The translations under genes and the position numbers were made by a program. Shown in pieces: positions 49,411 to 58,337 of a stretch of DNA of 64,000 nucleotides. The notes under the pieces were generated by a model. The model saw only the letters and a program-made list of their open reading frames with translations, did not search any database and was not told the DNA's origin. This DNA is from an uncultured Stenotrophomonas sp. (GTDB lineage: Bacteria; Pseudomonadota; Gammaproteobacteria; Xanthomonadales; Xanthomonadaceae): NCBI RefSeq assembly GCF_945952405.1, contig NZ_CAMFIA010000003.1, positions 124,001-188,000 on the forward strand. The letters run 5' to 3'. The stretch's first letter is position 1. The number at the start of each line of letters is the position of its first letter.

Positions 49411-49439
49411 AGAACGGCCGCGCTCTGCGCGGCCGTTCT
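49411..49439 (+). terminator. Hairpin terminator after ettA
   Basis: AGAACGGCCGCG-CTCTG-CGCGGCCGTTCT is a perfect 12-bp stem seven bases past the ettA stop. The following bases (GCATTCTG) have only a weak T tract. Confidence 0.6.
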
Positions 49440-49451
49440 GCATTCTGGCAG

Positions 49452-49557
49452 GTCACCACCGTGGGTGGTGACTGGAGGCGTACCGACCAACGGTCGGTAC
49501 CCACCACCAATGGTCGGTACCCTCAACCAACGGTCGGTACCCACAACCAACGGGTTG
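49452..49557. repeat. Palindrome plus three tandem GGTCGGTACC units
   Basis: GTCACCACC-GTG-GGTGGTGAC (49452-49472) is followed by GTACCGACC-AAC-GGTCGGTAC and two partial copies of CCAAYGGTCGGTACCC at about 24-base spacing. They run up to the ribosome site of the permease gene. Confidence 0.8.
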
Positions 49558-49567
49558 AGATTTCCCC

Positions 49568-50884
<1,317 letters not shown>

Positions 50885-50953
50885 GCGCGACCGCCGCTGC
50901 CGGACAGGCAAGCGGTTCACCCGCTGCGCACGGCGCTCTGGGATGATGGGCGC

Positions 50954-51952
50954 ATGTCAGCGCCCCTGCTCCCATCCGACCCGTCTTCGCCGCTGCGCCG
51001 GCGCCTGCTGCGCGCGGCGCTGCTGGCACCGGTGGCCGGTGCCCTGGCCGCCCTGCCCGGTTGTTCGCTGCCGGAGCAGGTCGACGGCACCTTCCTGCAG
51101 CCGTGGCGCAGCCACCTGCAATGGGGCATGGGAGACTGGCAACGCTCGCTGCAGCTGGCCCGTAAGCTGGGGTGCCGGCAGCTGGTGCTGCAATGGACCG
51201 GCATCAGTGGCGGCGCCGACGGCGATTGGGAGCTGCCCGATACCAGCGTGCGCATGCTGTTCACCGCGGCGGCCGAAGCAGGCATCAAGGTGCGCGTCGG
51301 CCTGCCCTTCCAGCAACGCTGGTGGCAGGCGATCGGCGCCGACGATGCGGCGCTGCAGGCGTTCTTTGCCGACAGCCTGGCGCAGGCGCGCACGTGGCTG
51401 GCGAAAGCGCCGTGGGCACGCCTGCAGGCGTTCAACGGCTGGTACGTTCCCTACGAACTGGAGCAGTACCACTGGGCCGATCCGGCCCGCCAGCAATGGC
51501 TGGCGCACTGGCTGCACGGCATCACCGAGGCCACCGCCGAGCGTGGCGGCGACTGGGCGATCTCCTGCTATTTCAGCCGCCTTGCCACCGATGGCAACCT
51601 GGTGACGCTGTGGGACGCGGTGCTGGCGCAGGCAACGCTGCGGCCGATGGTGCAGGACGGAGTAGGTGTTGCCGGTGCCGGCAACGTGCAGCAGTTGCAG
51701 CCGCTGCTGAAGCATTTCCGCGAGCGTGGCGTCGCCTTCGACGCGATCGTGGAGCTGTTCCGCGAACTGCCCGGCGAGAACAACGACGGCACCCAGTTCA
51801 AGGGCGAGACCGCCGACCCCGCACGCATCGAGCGCCAGCTGGCATGGGCGCGCGACAGCGGTGCCGAGCATGTGCTGGTGTATGCGCTGGACCCGTGGCT
51901 TACCCAGGACACCCCGGAAGCGGCCACACTGCGCCGCCGCTGGGGAATCTGA
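50954..51952 (+). CDS. DUF4434-like putative glycoside-hydrolase-fold lipoprotein
   Basis: The 332-residue product has a twin-arginine-like, lipoprotein-type signal (SPLRRRLLRAALLAPVAGAL, lipobox LPGC with C37). The mature part looks like a (beta/alpha)8 barrel: LGCRQLVLQWTGI, IKVRVGLPFQQRWWQ, FNGWYVPYELEQYHW, GDWAISCYFSRLATDGN, VQDGVGVAGAGNVQ and HVLVYALDPWLTQ. Glu in YVPYELEQ and Asp in VQDGVG are candidate catalytic acids. I believe it belongs to DUF4434, a family with barrel folds and no assigned substrate. It converges on the polysaccharide operon across a perfect palindrome and might act on that glycan. Confidence 0.7.
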   Translation: MSAPLLPSDPSSPLRRRLLRAALLAPVAGALAALPGCSLPEQVDGTFLQPWRSHLQWGMGDWQRSLQLARKLGCRQLVLQWTGISGGADGDWELPDTSVRMLFTAAAEAGIKVRVGLPFQQRWWQAIGADDAALQAFFADSLAQARTWLAKAPWARLQAFNGWYVPYELEQYHWADPARQQWLAHWLHGITEATAERGGDWAISCYFSRLATDGNLVTLWDAVLAQATLRPMVQDGVGVAGAGNVQQLQPLLKHFRERGVAFDAIVELFRELPGENNDGTQFKGETADPARIERQLAWARDSGAEHVLVYALDPWLTQDTPEAATLRRRWGI

Positions 51953-51955
51953 CCC

Positions 51956-52026
51956 GCAAAAAGGGGACGGAGGGGATTAAGTCGTTTGTGGCACAAACGA
52001 CTTAATCCCCTCCGTCCCCTTTTTGC
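51956..52026. repeat. Perfect 71-bp palindrome (35-bp arms, 1-bp centre)
   Basis: Arm GCAAAAAGGGGACGGAGGGG ATTAAGTCGTTTGTG (51956-51990) is exactly complementary to 51992-52026. With A5 at one end and T5 at the other it works as a bidirectional terminator between the DUF4434-like gene and the convergent acyl-CoA dehydrogenase gene. It reads KKGTEGIKSFV in the plus frame, a string I recall at ends of mis-called proteins in Xanthomonadaceae, which suggests a dispersed family. Confidence 0.93.
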
Positions 52027-52028
52027 TG

Positions 52029-53162
52029 TTAGAGGGCGCGGCCGATGATGTCGCGCAGGATCTCGCTGGTGCCGCCGAAGATGCGCAGTGCGCGGGCGTC
52101 GGCCCAGGCGCGACCGATGCCGTACTCGCTGCTGTAGCCGTAGCCTCCATGCAGCTGCAGCAGGTCATCCAGCACCCTGCCCTGCAGTTCGGTGGCATTG
52201 AGCTTGGCCATCGCCGCACGCAATGGCAGCAGCCGGCCCTGCATCTGCTCGGCCAGGCACTGGTCGAGGAAACTGCGCAGCATCGCCAGCTGGGCAGCGG
52301 CCGAGGCCAGCACGAACCGGGTGTTCTGGTGATCGATCAGCAACCGCCCAAATGCCTTGCGCTGGCGCACGTAGTCCATCGTTTCCTGCAGCATGCCCTC
52401 GGCCGACGCTGCGGCGCGCAGGGCGATGGCCAGGCGCTCGGCAGCCAGCTGCTCCTCCAGGCAGGCGAAGCCGCGACGCTCCTCGCCCAGCAGGTGATCG
52501 GCCGGCACGAACACGTCTTCGAAGAACAGTTCGGTGGTGTCCTGCGCGTGCTGCCCGACCTTGGCCATCGGTTCGCCGCGGCTGACACCGGGCTGGTGCA
52601 GGTCGACGCAGAACAGGCTGAGGCCGCCGGCACCCAGCTCCGGCGCGACGGTGGCCACCACCACCGCCATGTCGGCGTTGTTGCCGTTGGTGATCCAGGT
52701 CTTCTGCCCGCTCAGACGGTAGCCGCCGTCCACCGCTTCGGCCCGGGTCCGGATCGTCTTCAGGTCACTGCCCGCGCCGGGTTCGGTCATCGCGATCGCA
52801 CCGATCACTTCACCGCGAGCCATCCGCGGCAGCCATGCGTCGCGAACGGCTGGCACGGCGTACTGCATCAGGTACGGCGCGACCATGTCCGAGTGGATCG
52901 AGAAGCCGATGCCGAGGAAGTTGGCGCGTGCCAGCTCCTCGATCACGCAGGCGGCATGGCCGAAATCACCGCCCAGGCCGTAGGGCTCGGGCAGCTGGCA
53001 GTTGAGCAGCCCGGCCTCCCCGGCCGCCAGCCACAGCGCGCGCGGGGTGATGCCATCACGTTCCCACTGCTGGTAATACGGAGCAATGCGTTCATCAATG
53101 AAGCGACGTACCTGTTCGCGGAACAGGTCGTGGTCGTCGCGGAAGACAGGGCGCTCGGCCAT
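52029..53162 (-). CDS. Acyl-CoA dehydrogenase-family flavoprotein
   Basis: The 377-residue FAD enzyme starts at the ATG of MAERPVFRDDHDLF. Signatures are GAIAMTEPGAGSDLKTIRT (122-140), the FAD-site region KTWITNGNNADMAVV, AQDTTELFFEDVFVP, YVRQRKAFG and LQLHGGYGYSSEYGIGR. A Glu in the helix-G motif AERLAI (E242) sits where long-chain and isovaleryl enzymes keep the catalytic base. It is the last gene of the nfrB operon, four bases after the AlgF-like gene. In this setting its substrate may be a carrier-protein-bound acyl or aminoacyl group rather than a CoA ester. Confidence 0.9.
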   Translation of the reverse strand: MAERPVFRDDHDLFREQVRRFIDERIAPYYQQWERDGITPRALWLAAGEAGLLNCQLPEPYGLGGDFGHAACVIEELARANFLGIGFSIHSDMVAPYLMQYAVPAVRDAWLPRMARGEVIGAIAMTEPGAGSDLKTIRTRAEAVDGGYRLSGQKTWITNGNNADMAVVVATVAPELGAGGLSLFCVDLHQPGVSRGEPMAKVGQHAQDTTELFFEDVFVPADHLLGEERRGFACLEEQLAAERLAIALRAAASAEGMLQETMDYVRQRKAFGRLLIDHQNTRFVLASAAAQLAMLRSFLDQCLAEQMQGRLLPLRAAMAKLNATELQGRVLDDLLQLHGGYGYSSEYGIGRAWADARALRIFGGTSEILRDIIGRAL

Positions 53163-53166
53163 TGCG

Positions 53167-53853
53167 TCAGCGGCCCACCGCGTCGGTGCCACTGAGCTGG
53201 CCCTGCAGCACCGGGGCGCTGGCAGTGCCGGTCAGGAACAGGCTGTAGTGATCGCCCGGCTGCAGCGCCGGCAGTTCCAGCGCGGTGCTGTCCTTGTCAC
53301 CACAGCCGGCCACCAGGCGCGCCTTCACCGGGTTGATGCCGCGCGCGGCGCTGCGCCCGGCGGCCACCGCCGGGAACACCACGGCGCCCTTGTCGGCCAT
53401 GGCCAGCTTGCCCTGCGCGCAGCCTGCGGCAAGGTTGTAGAAGCGGATCTCGGCCTTCAACGCATCGCTGCTGCCGCCGCCGTCTTCGAGCACCGTCACC
53501 GGCTTGGACGGCGCAGCGCCATCCAGCACCAACGTGGTGAAGCTGCCGGCGGCCACCGCCGGCTGCGTGCGCGCCTTGCCCGCCACGCGCACGCTGAACG
53601 GCTTGCCGCCTTCAACGATCGCATAGCGGGTAGCGCGGGCGGCCGGGCCGACGCTCTGGTCGGCGCCGTTGGCGATACCGGCCTTGACCGCGGCCGCACC
53701 CGGGTTGAGCACGCGCACGAAGGCCGAGCCGGCCGGCGGGCGCGCGGCATACAGCTGGGCCAGACGCCCTTCCGGCGCAGCCTGCTGGGCGAAGGAGGCA
53801 CACGGCGCCAGCACCAGTGCCGCGCTGATCAGCGTTTTCATCGACAGGTTCAT
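53167..53853 (-). CDS. AlgF-like periplasmic O-acetylation accessory protein
   Basis: The 228-residue protein has a signal peptide (MNLSMKTLISAALVLAPCASFA) and a mature part of two beta-rich halves. LAQLYAARPPAGSAFVRVLNPG is the AlgF N-terminal signature; GDHYSLFLTGTAS is near the end. In alginate synthesis AlgF works with AlgI and AlgJ to O-acetylate the polymer in the periplasm. WssG plays the same part in acetylated cellulose. The start overlaps the stop of the adenylation gene by four bases. Confidence 0.82.
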   Translation of the reverse strand: MNLSMKTLISAALVLAPCASFAQQAAPEGRLAQLYAARPPAGSAFVRVLNPGAAAVKAGIANGADQSVGPAARATRYAIVEGGKPFSVRVAGKARTQPAVAAGSFTTLVLDGAAPSKPVTVLEDGGGSSDALKAEIRFYNLAAGCAQGKLAMADKGAVVFPAVAAGRSAARGINPVKARLVAGCGDKDSTALELPALQPGDHYSLFLTGTASAPVLQGQLSGTDAVGR

Positions 53854-55337
53854 GCAGGTTTCTCCGTCATGCGGAGCGTGCGCGCCAGGGCCTGGTAGCG
53901 CTGCTCCAGTTGCTTGCGATCAACCTTGTTGCTGATCGTCTGCGGCAGCGACGCCACCGCGAACAGCTCCGAAGGAATCATATAGGGCGGCATGTAGCGT
54001 TCCATCTGCTCCTTCCAGTCGGCCAGTTCCGCCGGCACCCGCTGCAGTTCGCCGGTTGCCGGCGGCGCGGTCTCGATGAAACCGATCATGCGCACCAGGC
54101 TGCCATCCGGCCGGCGCAGCACCACCGCCGCACCGGCTACCACGCCGGGAAGCCGGGCCAGGCCGACATCGACCTCGGCCAGCTCGATGCGGTAGCCATT
54201 GAGCTTGATCTGGTCATCGCGGCGCCCGCGGAAATAGAACCGCCCCTGTTCGTCCTGGTCGCCCAGGTCGCCCAGGTCGCCACTGCGGTAGGCGCGCTTG
54301 CCGTTGTGCTCGAACAGCACGCCGGCATCCAGGTCGGGACGCTCCAGGTAGCCGCGCATGACATGGTCGCCGGCCATGCAGATTTCGCCATCGAGCAGGA
54401 ACACCTCGGCATAGGGTTTGCCGACGCCGATCGGGAACGGGTTCGGCGCCGCGGCGCGCAATGCCGGATCGATCTCCACCCAGGTGGTGGAGCAGGTGGC
54501 CTCGGTCGGGCCATAGGAATTGATGATGCGCACCTGCGGGAAGCGCGCCCACAGTTCTTCGGCCACGCGCGGGGTGAGCGACTCGGCACCGAACACGAAC
54601 ACGCGCAGGTCCGGCAGGTGGGCGGCGTCGAAGCGCGGGTTGAGGATCTGCTGGCGCACGAACGATGGCGTCGACGCCCACACCGCCACCTGCGAATCGC
54701 GCAGGTGATCGATGAACTGCTCGCTGCTGGCAATGACATCGCGCGGGCACAGCACGCAGCAGCCGCCCAGGCCGAGCGCGCCACACAGGTCGAACAGCGA
54801 GAAGTCGAAGCTGAACAACATCTGGTTCAAGAACGCCGGTGCCGGGCCGAGGCCCAGGCAGTCACGGATCCAGCCGGTGAACAGCGCCACGCTGTCACGG
54901 CCGATCTGCACGCCCTTGGGATCTCCAGTGCTGCCGGAGGTGAACATGATGTAGGCCAGGTCCGGCACCGCCAGCGCGCGCGGTGAGCCGGCGCCGGGCA
55001 GGAACGCATCGGCCGCCGCATCGTAGACGGCCCGCGCATGCACCAGGCTGGTGATGCGTTGCAGCCGCGCCTGCGGGTTGATGTTGTCCACCGGCACATA
55101 GGTCACGCCCAAGCCGAGGCAGCCCAGCATGGCGACCACGAAGGCCGCTTCCTTGTGCCCGGAAATCACCAGCGCATCGCCTGCCGCCAGCCCGGCCGCA
55201 CGCGCACGCTCGATCCAGTCCTGGGTGCTGCGGTACAGGCTGGCCCAGTCCATCACGCCATCGGCGGTGTGCAGGGCCGGCGCCTGCCCGGCAACCTCCA
55301 GGTCGGCGAAACGGCAGTGGTCGAAATCGAAATACAT
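53850..55337 (-). CDS. Stand-alone amino-acid adenylation enzyme (DltA-like)
   Basis: This ANL-superfamily enzyme of 495 residues is expected to form an aminoacyl-AMP and load the adjacent carrier protein. Core motifs in order are YIMFTSGSTGDPKG (129-142), FSFDFSLFDL (175-184), NSYGPTEATCSTTW (273-286), YRSGDL (350-355), GRRDDQIKLNGYRIE (371-385) and SNKVDRKQL with K471. D178 occupies the place of Asp235 of GrsA, which holds the substrate alpha-amino group, so an amino acid rather than a fatty acid is likely. No condensation or reductase domain is fused. Confidence 0.88.
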   Translation of the reverse strand: MYFDFDHCRFADLEVAGQAPALHTADGVMDWASLYRSTQDWIERARAAGLAAGDALVISGHKEAAFVVAMLGCLGLGVTYVPVDNINPQARLQRITSLVHARAVYDAAADAFLPGAGSPRALAVPDLAYIMFTSGSTGDPKGVQIGRDSVALFTGWIRDCLGLGPAPAFLNQMLFSFDFSLFDLCGALGLGGCCVLCPRDVIASSEQFIDHLRDSQVAVWASTPSFVRQQILNPRFDAAHLPDLRVFVFGAESLTPRVAEELWARFPQVRIINSYGPTEATCSTTWVEIDPALRAAAPNPFPIGVGKPYAEVFLLDGEICMAGDHVMRGYLERPDLDAGVLFEHNGKRAYRSGDLGDLGDQDEQGRFYFRGRRDDQIKLNGYRIELAEVDVGLARLPGVVAGAAVVLRRPDGSLVRMIGFIETAPPATGELQRVPAELADWKEQMERYMPPYMIPSELFAVASLPQTISNKVDRKQLEQRYQALARTLRMTEKPA

Positions 55338-55364
55338 CGCGCTACCTCCGGCGCCGTTGCGCGG

Positions 55365-55598
55365 TCAGCGGGAACCGTGTTCGGCCACGTAGTCGGTCAG
55401 CACCTGCACCGAATCCACCAGCGTATCGATCTCATCCACCGGCAGGGTCACGCCCAGGCGGTCCTTGACCTCGACCATCAGCTGCACCTTGGACATCGAG
55501 TCGAACAGCGACTCGATGTACTCGTCCGGCTGCACGCGCGTGCCGATCACGGCCTCGACGATATCGATCAGCTGGTTCTGGATCGTCTGCTTGTCCAT
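55365..55598 (-). CDS. Acyl/peptidyl carrier protein
   Basis: This four-helix carrier has 77 residues. The start is the ATG preceded by AAGGTGG at eight bases; the GTG four codons earlier is part of that ribosome site. The phosphopantetheine attachment serine is S34 in LFDSMSKVQLM, with Met where most carriers have Leu. DltC-like carriers have this size and sit next to a stand-alone adenylation enzyme and an MBOAT protein, as here. Confidence 0.92.
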   Translation of the reverse strand: MDKQTIQNQLIDIVEAVIGTRVQPDEYIESLFDSMSKVQLMVEVKDRLGVTLPVDEIDTLVDSVQVLTDYVAEHGSR

Positions 55599-55614
55599 GT
55601 TGGTATCCACCTTG

Positions 55615-57195
55615 TCAGAACTGGAAGTAAAGGAAACGGGTTTCTTTATGCAGGTTGAGCAGGCACAGCGCCAGCAGCACCAGCATCAGCAGCAGCCATG
55701 CCAGGTTCGGCTGCCAGCGCATCCACGCGCGCGGTGCCGGGTTGGGCTTGGCCAGCGAAGGCGAGTACACGCCCATGATCTGGTGCGCGTTGGGGGCCAG
55801 CCAGACGATGGCCAGCGACACCAGGATGTACAGCAGCTGCAGGTGATGGCCGATCAGCAGGCGCAGGCCGTCGGCCAGCGCCAGGCCCCCCACATGGCCC
55901 AGGTTCTCCATGCTTTCCCAGCCGCGCACGCCGAACATGCCCTGCACCAGCTGCCAGGCATCATGCACGCCATCGGCGCGGAAGAATGCCTGTGCCACCA
56001 GCACCGCACCGAAGGTCAGCAGCAGGTAGCCGGCATGCTGGAACGGGTTGAGCGTGCGCATCGCCGCCGGCTTGCGGCCGCCGACGAACACGCGCCAGGC
56101 GTGGTTGATGGCCAGGTAGGCCGCATGCAGCAGGCCGAAGATCAGGAACTGCAGGCCGGCGCCGTGCCAGATGCCGGCCAGCCCCATCGCCCAGACCGTG
56201 GGCAGCACGATCATCGACAGGAAACCGCCGGCGGTGGACACCGCAGCCGGGCCGGTGGCGCGGCCATGGCGGGTGCGCCAGCGGGTCACCGCCATCGCCA
56301 CCGGGTAGTACAGGTAGGCGGTGATGTAGCGGGTGAGCGTCATGTGCCAGCGCGCCCAGAAGTCGATGATGCTGGTGGCCTTGTACGGCGAGTTGAAGTT
56401 CAGCGGGAAGCGGATGCCGAACATCCTGGCCAGGCCCAGCGCCATGTCCGAATAACCGGAGAAATCGAAGTACAGCTGCAGCGCGTAGGTCAGCGCGGTG
56501 GCCCACGCGCCCCAGAACTGCACATCACCGGTGGACGCAAACCCCGCATCGGCATACGGCGCCAGGGTGTCGGCCAGCAGCACCTTCTTGGCCAGGCCGA
56601 TGACGAACAGCATGCCGCCGATGGAGAGGTTCTCGGCCTGGAAGCGGTAGGTTTCGCGCTTGCTGAACTGCGGCATCATCTCCTTGTGATGCAGGATCGG
56701 GCCGGCGATCAGGTGCGGGAAGAAGGTCACGAACAGCACGTAGCTGAGTGGGCTGCGGTCGTTGACCACGCCGGCACGGCAATCCAGCAGGTAGCCGATC
56801 TGGGTGAAGGTGAAGAAGGAGATGCCCAGGGGCAGGATCAGCGTGTCCATCGGGCCGACGTTGAAGCCCATGTCGTGGACGAAGTTCACCATCGCCGCGA
56901 AGTACTTGTAGTGCACCAGCAGCAGGATGTCGGCGGCCACGCCGAAGGCGGTGGCCAGCAGCTGCAGCTTCGGCCGCTTGGCCAGTGACAGGATGACCAG
57001 GCTGACCAGGTAGTTGAAGAGGATCGATCCAGCCAGCAGGATCACGAACTGCGGGTTCCACCACCCGTAGAACACGATCGATGCCACGCACAGCCACAGT
57101 GCGGCCAGCCGCGGCTGCAGCGCGCCCAGCAGGTAGTGGACGCCCAGCGCGATCGGCAGGAACACCAGCAGGAACAGGAATGAGTTGAAAAGCAT
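55615..57195 (-). CDS. MBOAT O-acyltransferase (AlgI/DltB family)
   Basis: The 526-residue inner-membrane protein has about 11-12 helices. Family signatures are MLFNSFLFLLVFLPI, YGWWNP, LPLGISFFTFTQIGYLLD, LIAGPILHHKEMMPQF, LYFDFSGYSDMALG and DFWARWHMTLTRYI. The catalytic-histidine segment is GIWHGAGLQF (H344). It should move an acyl group across the membrane to a periplasmic acceptor. AlgI uses acetyl donors and DltB uses D-Ala-DltC; the neighbouring carrier protein suggests DltB-type donor use, while the SGNH and AlgF genes suggest AlgI-type output. Confidence 0.95.
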   Translation of the reverse strand: MLFNSFLFLLVFLPIALGVHYLLGALQPRLAALWLCVASIVFYGWWNPQFVILLAGSILFNYLVSLVILSLAKRPKLQLLATAFGVAADILLLVHYKYFAAMVNFVHDMGFNVGPMDTLILPLGISFFTFTQIGYLLDCRAGVVNDRSPLSYVLFVTFFPHLIAGPILHHKEMMPQFSKRETYRFQAENLSIGGMLFVIGLAKKVLLADTLAPYADAGFASTGDVQFWGAWATALTYALQLYFDFSGYSDMALGLARMFGIRFPLNFNSPYKATSIIDFWARWHMTLTRYITAYLYYPVAMAVTRWRTRHGRATGPAAVSTAGGFLSMIVLPTVWAMGLAGIWHGAGLQFLIFGLLHAAYLAINHAWRVFVGGRKPAAMRTLNPFQHAGYLLLTFGAVLVAQAFFRADGVHDAWQLVQGMFGVRGWESMENLGHVGGLALADGLRLLIGHHLQLLYILVSLAIVWLAPNAHQIMGVYSPSLAKPNPAPRAWMRWQPNLAWLLLMLVLLALCLLNLHKETRFLYFQF

Positions 57196-57208
57196 GGTCG
57201 GTCGGCGC

Positions 57209-58333
57209 TCAGTCGATACCGGCCAGTGCCTTCTGCTCGCCTTCGGTCAGCGGCAGGGACAGGGCCATTTCGGAGAATTCCCAGATCACCAGTTTCAGGG
57301 TCGGTGGCCACGTCGCCTGCTGCGGCAATGCCGTCAGCAGCGCGCCGGAGAACTGGCCACCATCCATGCTCTGGTTCCACACCTCGCGCCCCAGGCCATG
57401 GCCCAGGCGTTCGGCAAACAGGCTGCGCCTGCCGTTGGAACTGCCCAGCAGCAGCACCTCCACCGGCGGCGTGTCGTCCAGCAGGCCACCGCTGCGGACC
57501 GGGGCGATCACCTGCTCCGGTTCCAGGTCCAGTGCGGGCCGCCAGGCCGGCGGTGCATGTTCCAGCCCGGCCAGCACGATCAGGTCGCCCATGCGCGGCT
57601 TCGGCACGCCCAGCGGGCCGACATCGAATGCCTGGCCGCCCTGCCCGCCCAGCAGCGGCAGCGCTGCGGCGGCAACCGCGTCGGCGGCGCGCTGCGCACC
57701 GATCCGGTTCATGTGCACGTCGGTACGGAAGAACACCGGCGCATCCTGCCCGGCCAGCACCGGCAGCAGGTCCACGCTGGGCACCCTGGCCGCGGCCAGT
57801 GCCTGCTGCCACTGCCCGTAACGGGCACGCATCGGCTCGGAGTAGCGCAGGCCACAGGTATGCGCCTGCTCGATGCGCGACTTGTCCGGCACCACCGCCA
57901 CCAGCAGCTGCACGCCCTTGGCCTGCAGCTGCCGCGACCAGTGCTGCATCAGCCGGATGCGATCGGCGAGCACCTGCGCACCGGCACCGGGCTGCGGGCG
58001 CAGGCCATCGCGGTAGAACAGCCAGTCCGGGCAGCCCAGCGCCACCTGCTCACCGGTATCCCCCAGCAGCCGGTAGCGCAGGGCGGCGCCGACCAGATCA
58101 CCTTCGTTCTGGATCGGCAGGCGCAGCGCCTGGTTGATCGCCTGGCCGGCCTCGCCGTCGGCCCACTTGGACGGCAGCAGTTTTTCAGCCGGCAAGCGGG
58201 CATTGGCCAGCATCCAGCCGCCGGCGCAGGCGCCGATCAGCAGCAAGGCCGACACCACCACGGCGGTCAGCCGATGGGCGCGTGCAGGGGCAGCAGGTGG
58301 CAGGGGCGCAGGCGCCCCGGGACGGGCATTCAT
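57209..58333 (-). CDS. AlgX/AlgJ-like SGNH protein (first paralogue)
   Basis: The 374-residue protein is anchored by one N-terminal helix (about 22-45) after a Pro/Ala-rich stretch. The SGNH-type domain shows WLFYRDGLRP, VAVVPDKSRIEQ, the D-x-H pair FFRTDVHMNRIG (D205, H207) and LLLGSSNGRRSLF (S298 or S299). The usual GDS/GTS around the nucleophile is GSSN here, and the His is followed by Met instead of Trp, so its chemistry may differ from the second copy. It lies between the second copy and the MBOAT gene with 4- and 13-base gaps. Confidence 0.82.
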   Translation of the reverse strand: MNARPGAPAPLPPAAPARAHRLTAVVVSALLLIGACAGGWMLANARLPAEKLLPSKWADGEAGQAINQALRLPIQNEGDLVGAALRYRLLGDTGEQVALGCPDWLFYRDGLRPQPGAGAQVLADRIRLMQHWSRQLQAKGVQLLVAVVPDKSRIEQAHTCGLRYSEPMRARYGQWQQALAAARVPSVDLLPVLAGQDAPVFFRTDVHMNRIGAQRAADAVAAAALPLLGGQGGQAFDVGPLGVPKPRMGDLIVLAGLEHAPPAWRPALDLEPEQVIAPVRSGGLLDDTPPVEVLLLGSSNGRRSLFAERLGHGLGREVWNQSMDGGQFSGALLTALPQQATWPPTLKLVIWEFSEMALSLPLTEGEQKALAGID

Positions 58334-58337
58334 CGGT

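Noticed and set aside
53850-57195. A plain dlt operon for D-alanylation of teichoic acid
   Set aside because: Gram-negative host, no lipoteichoic acid target, and the NfrAB, AlgF and SGNH genes point to an exopolysaccharide; D-Ala as the transferred group remains possible.
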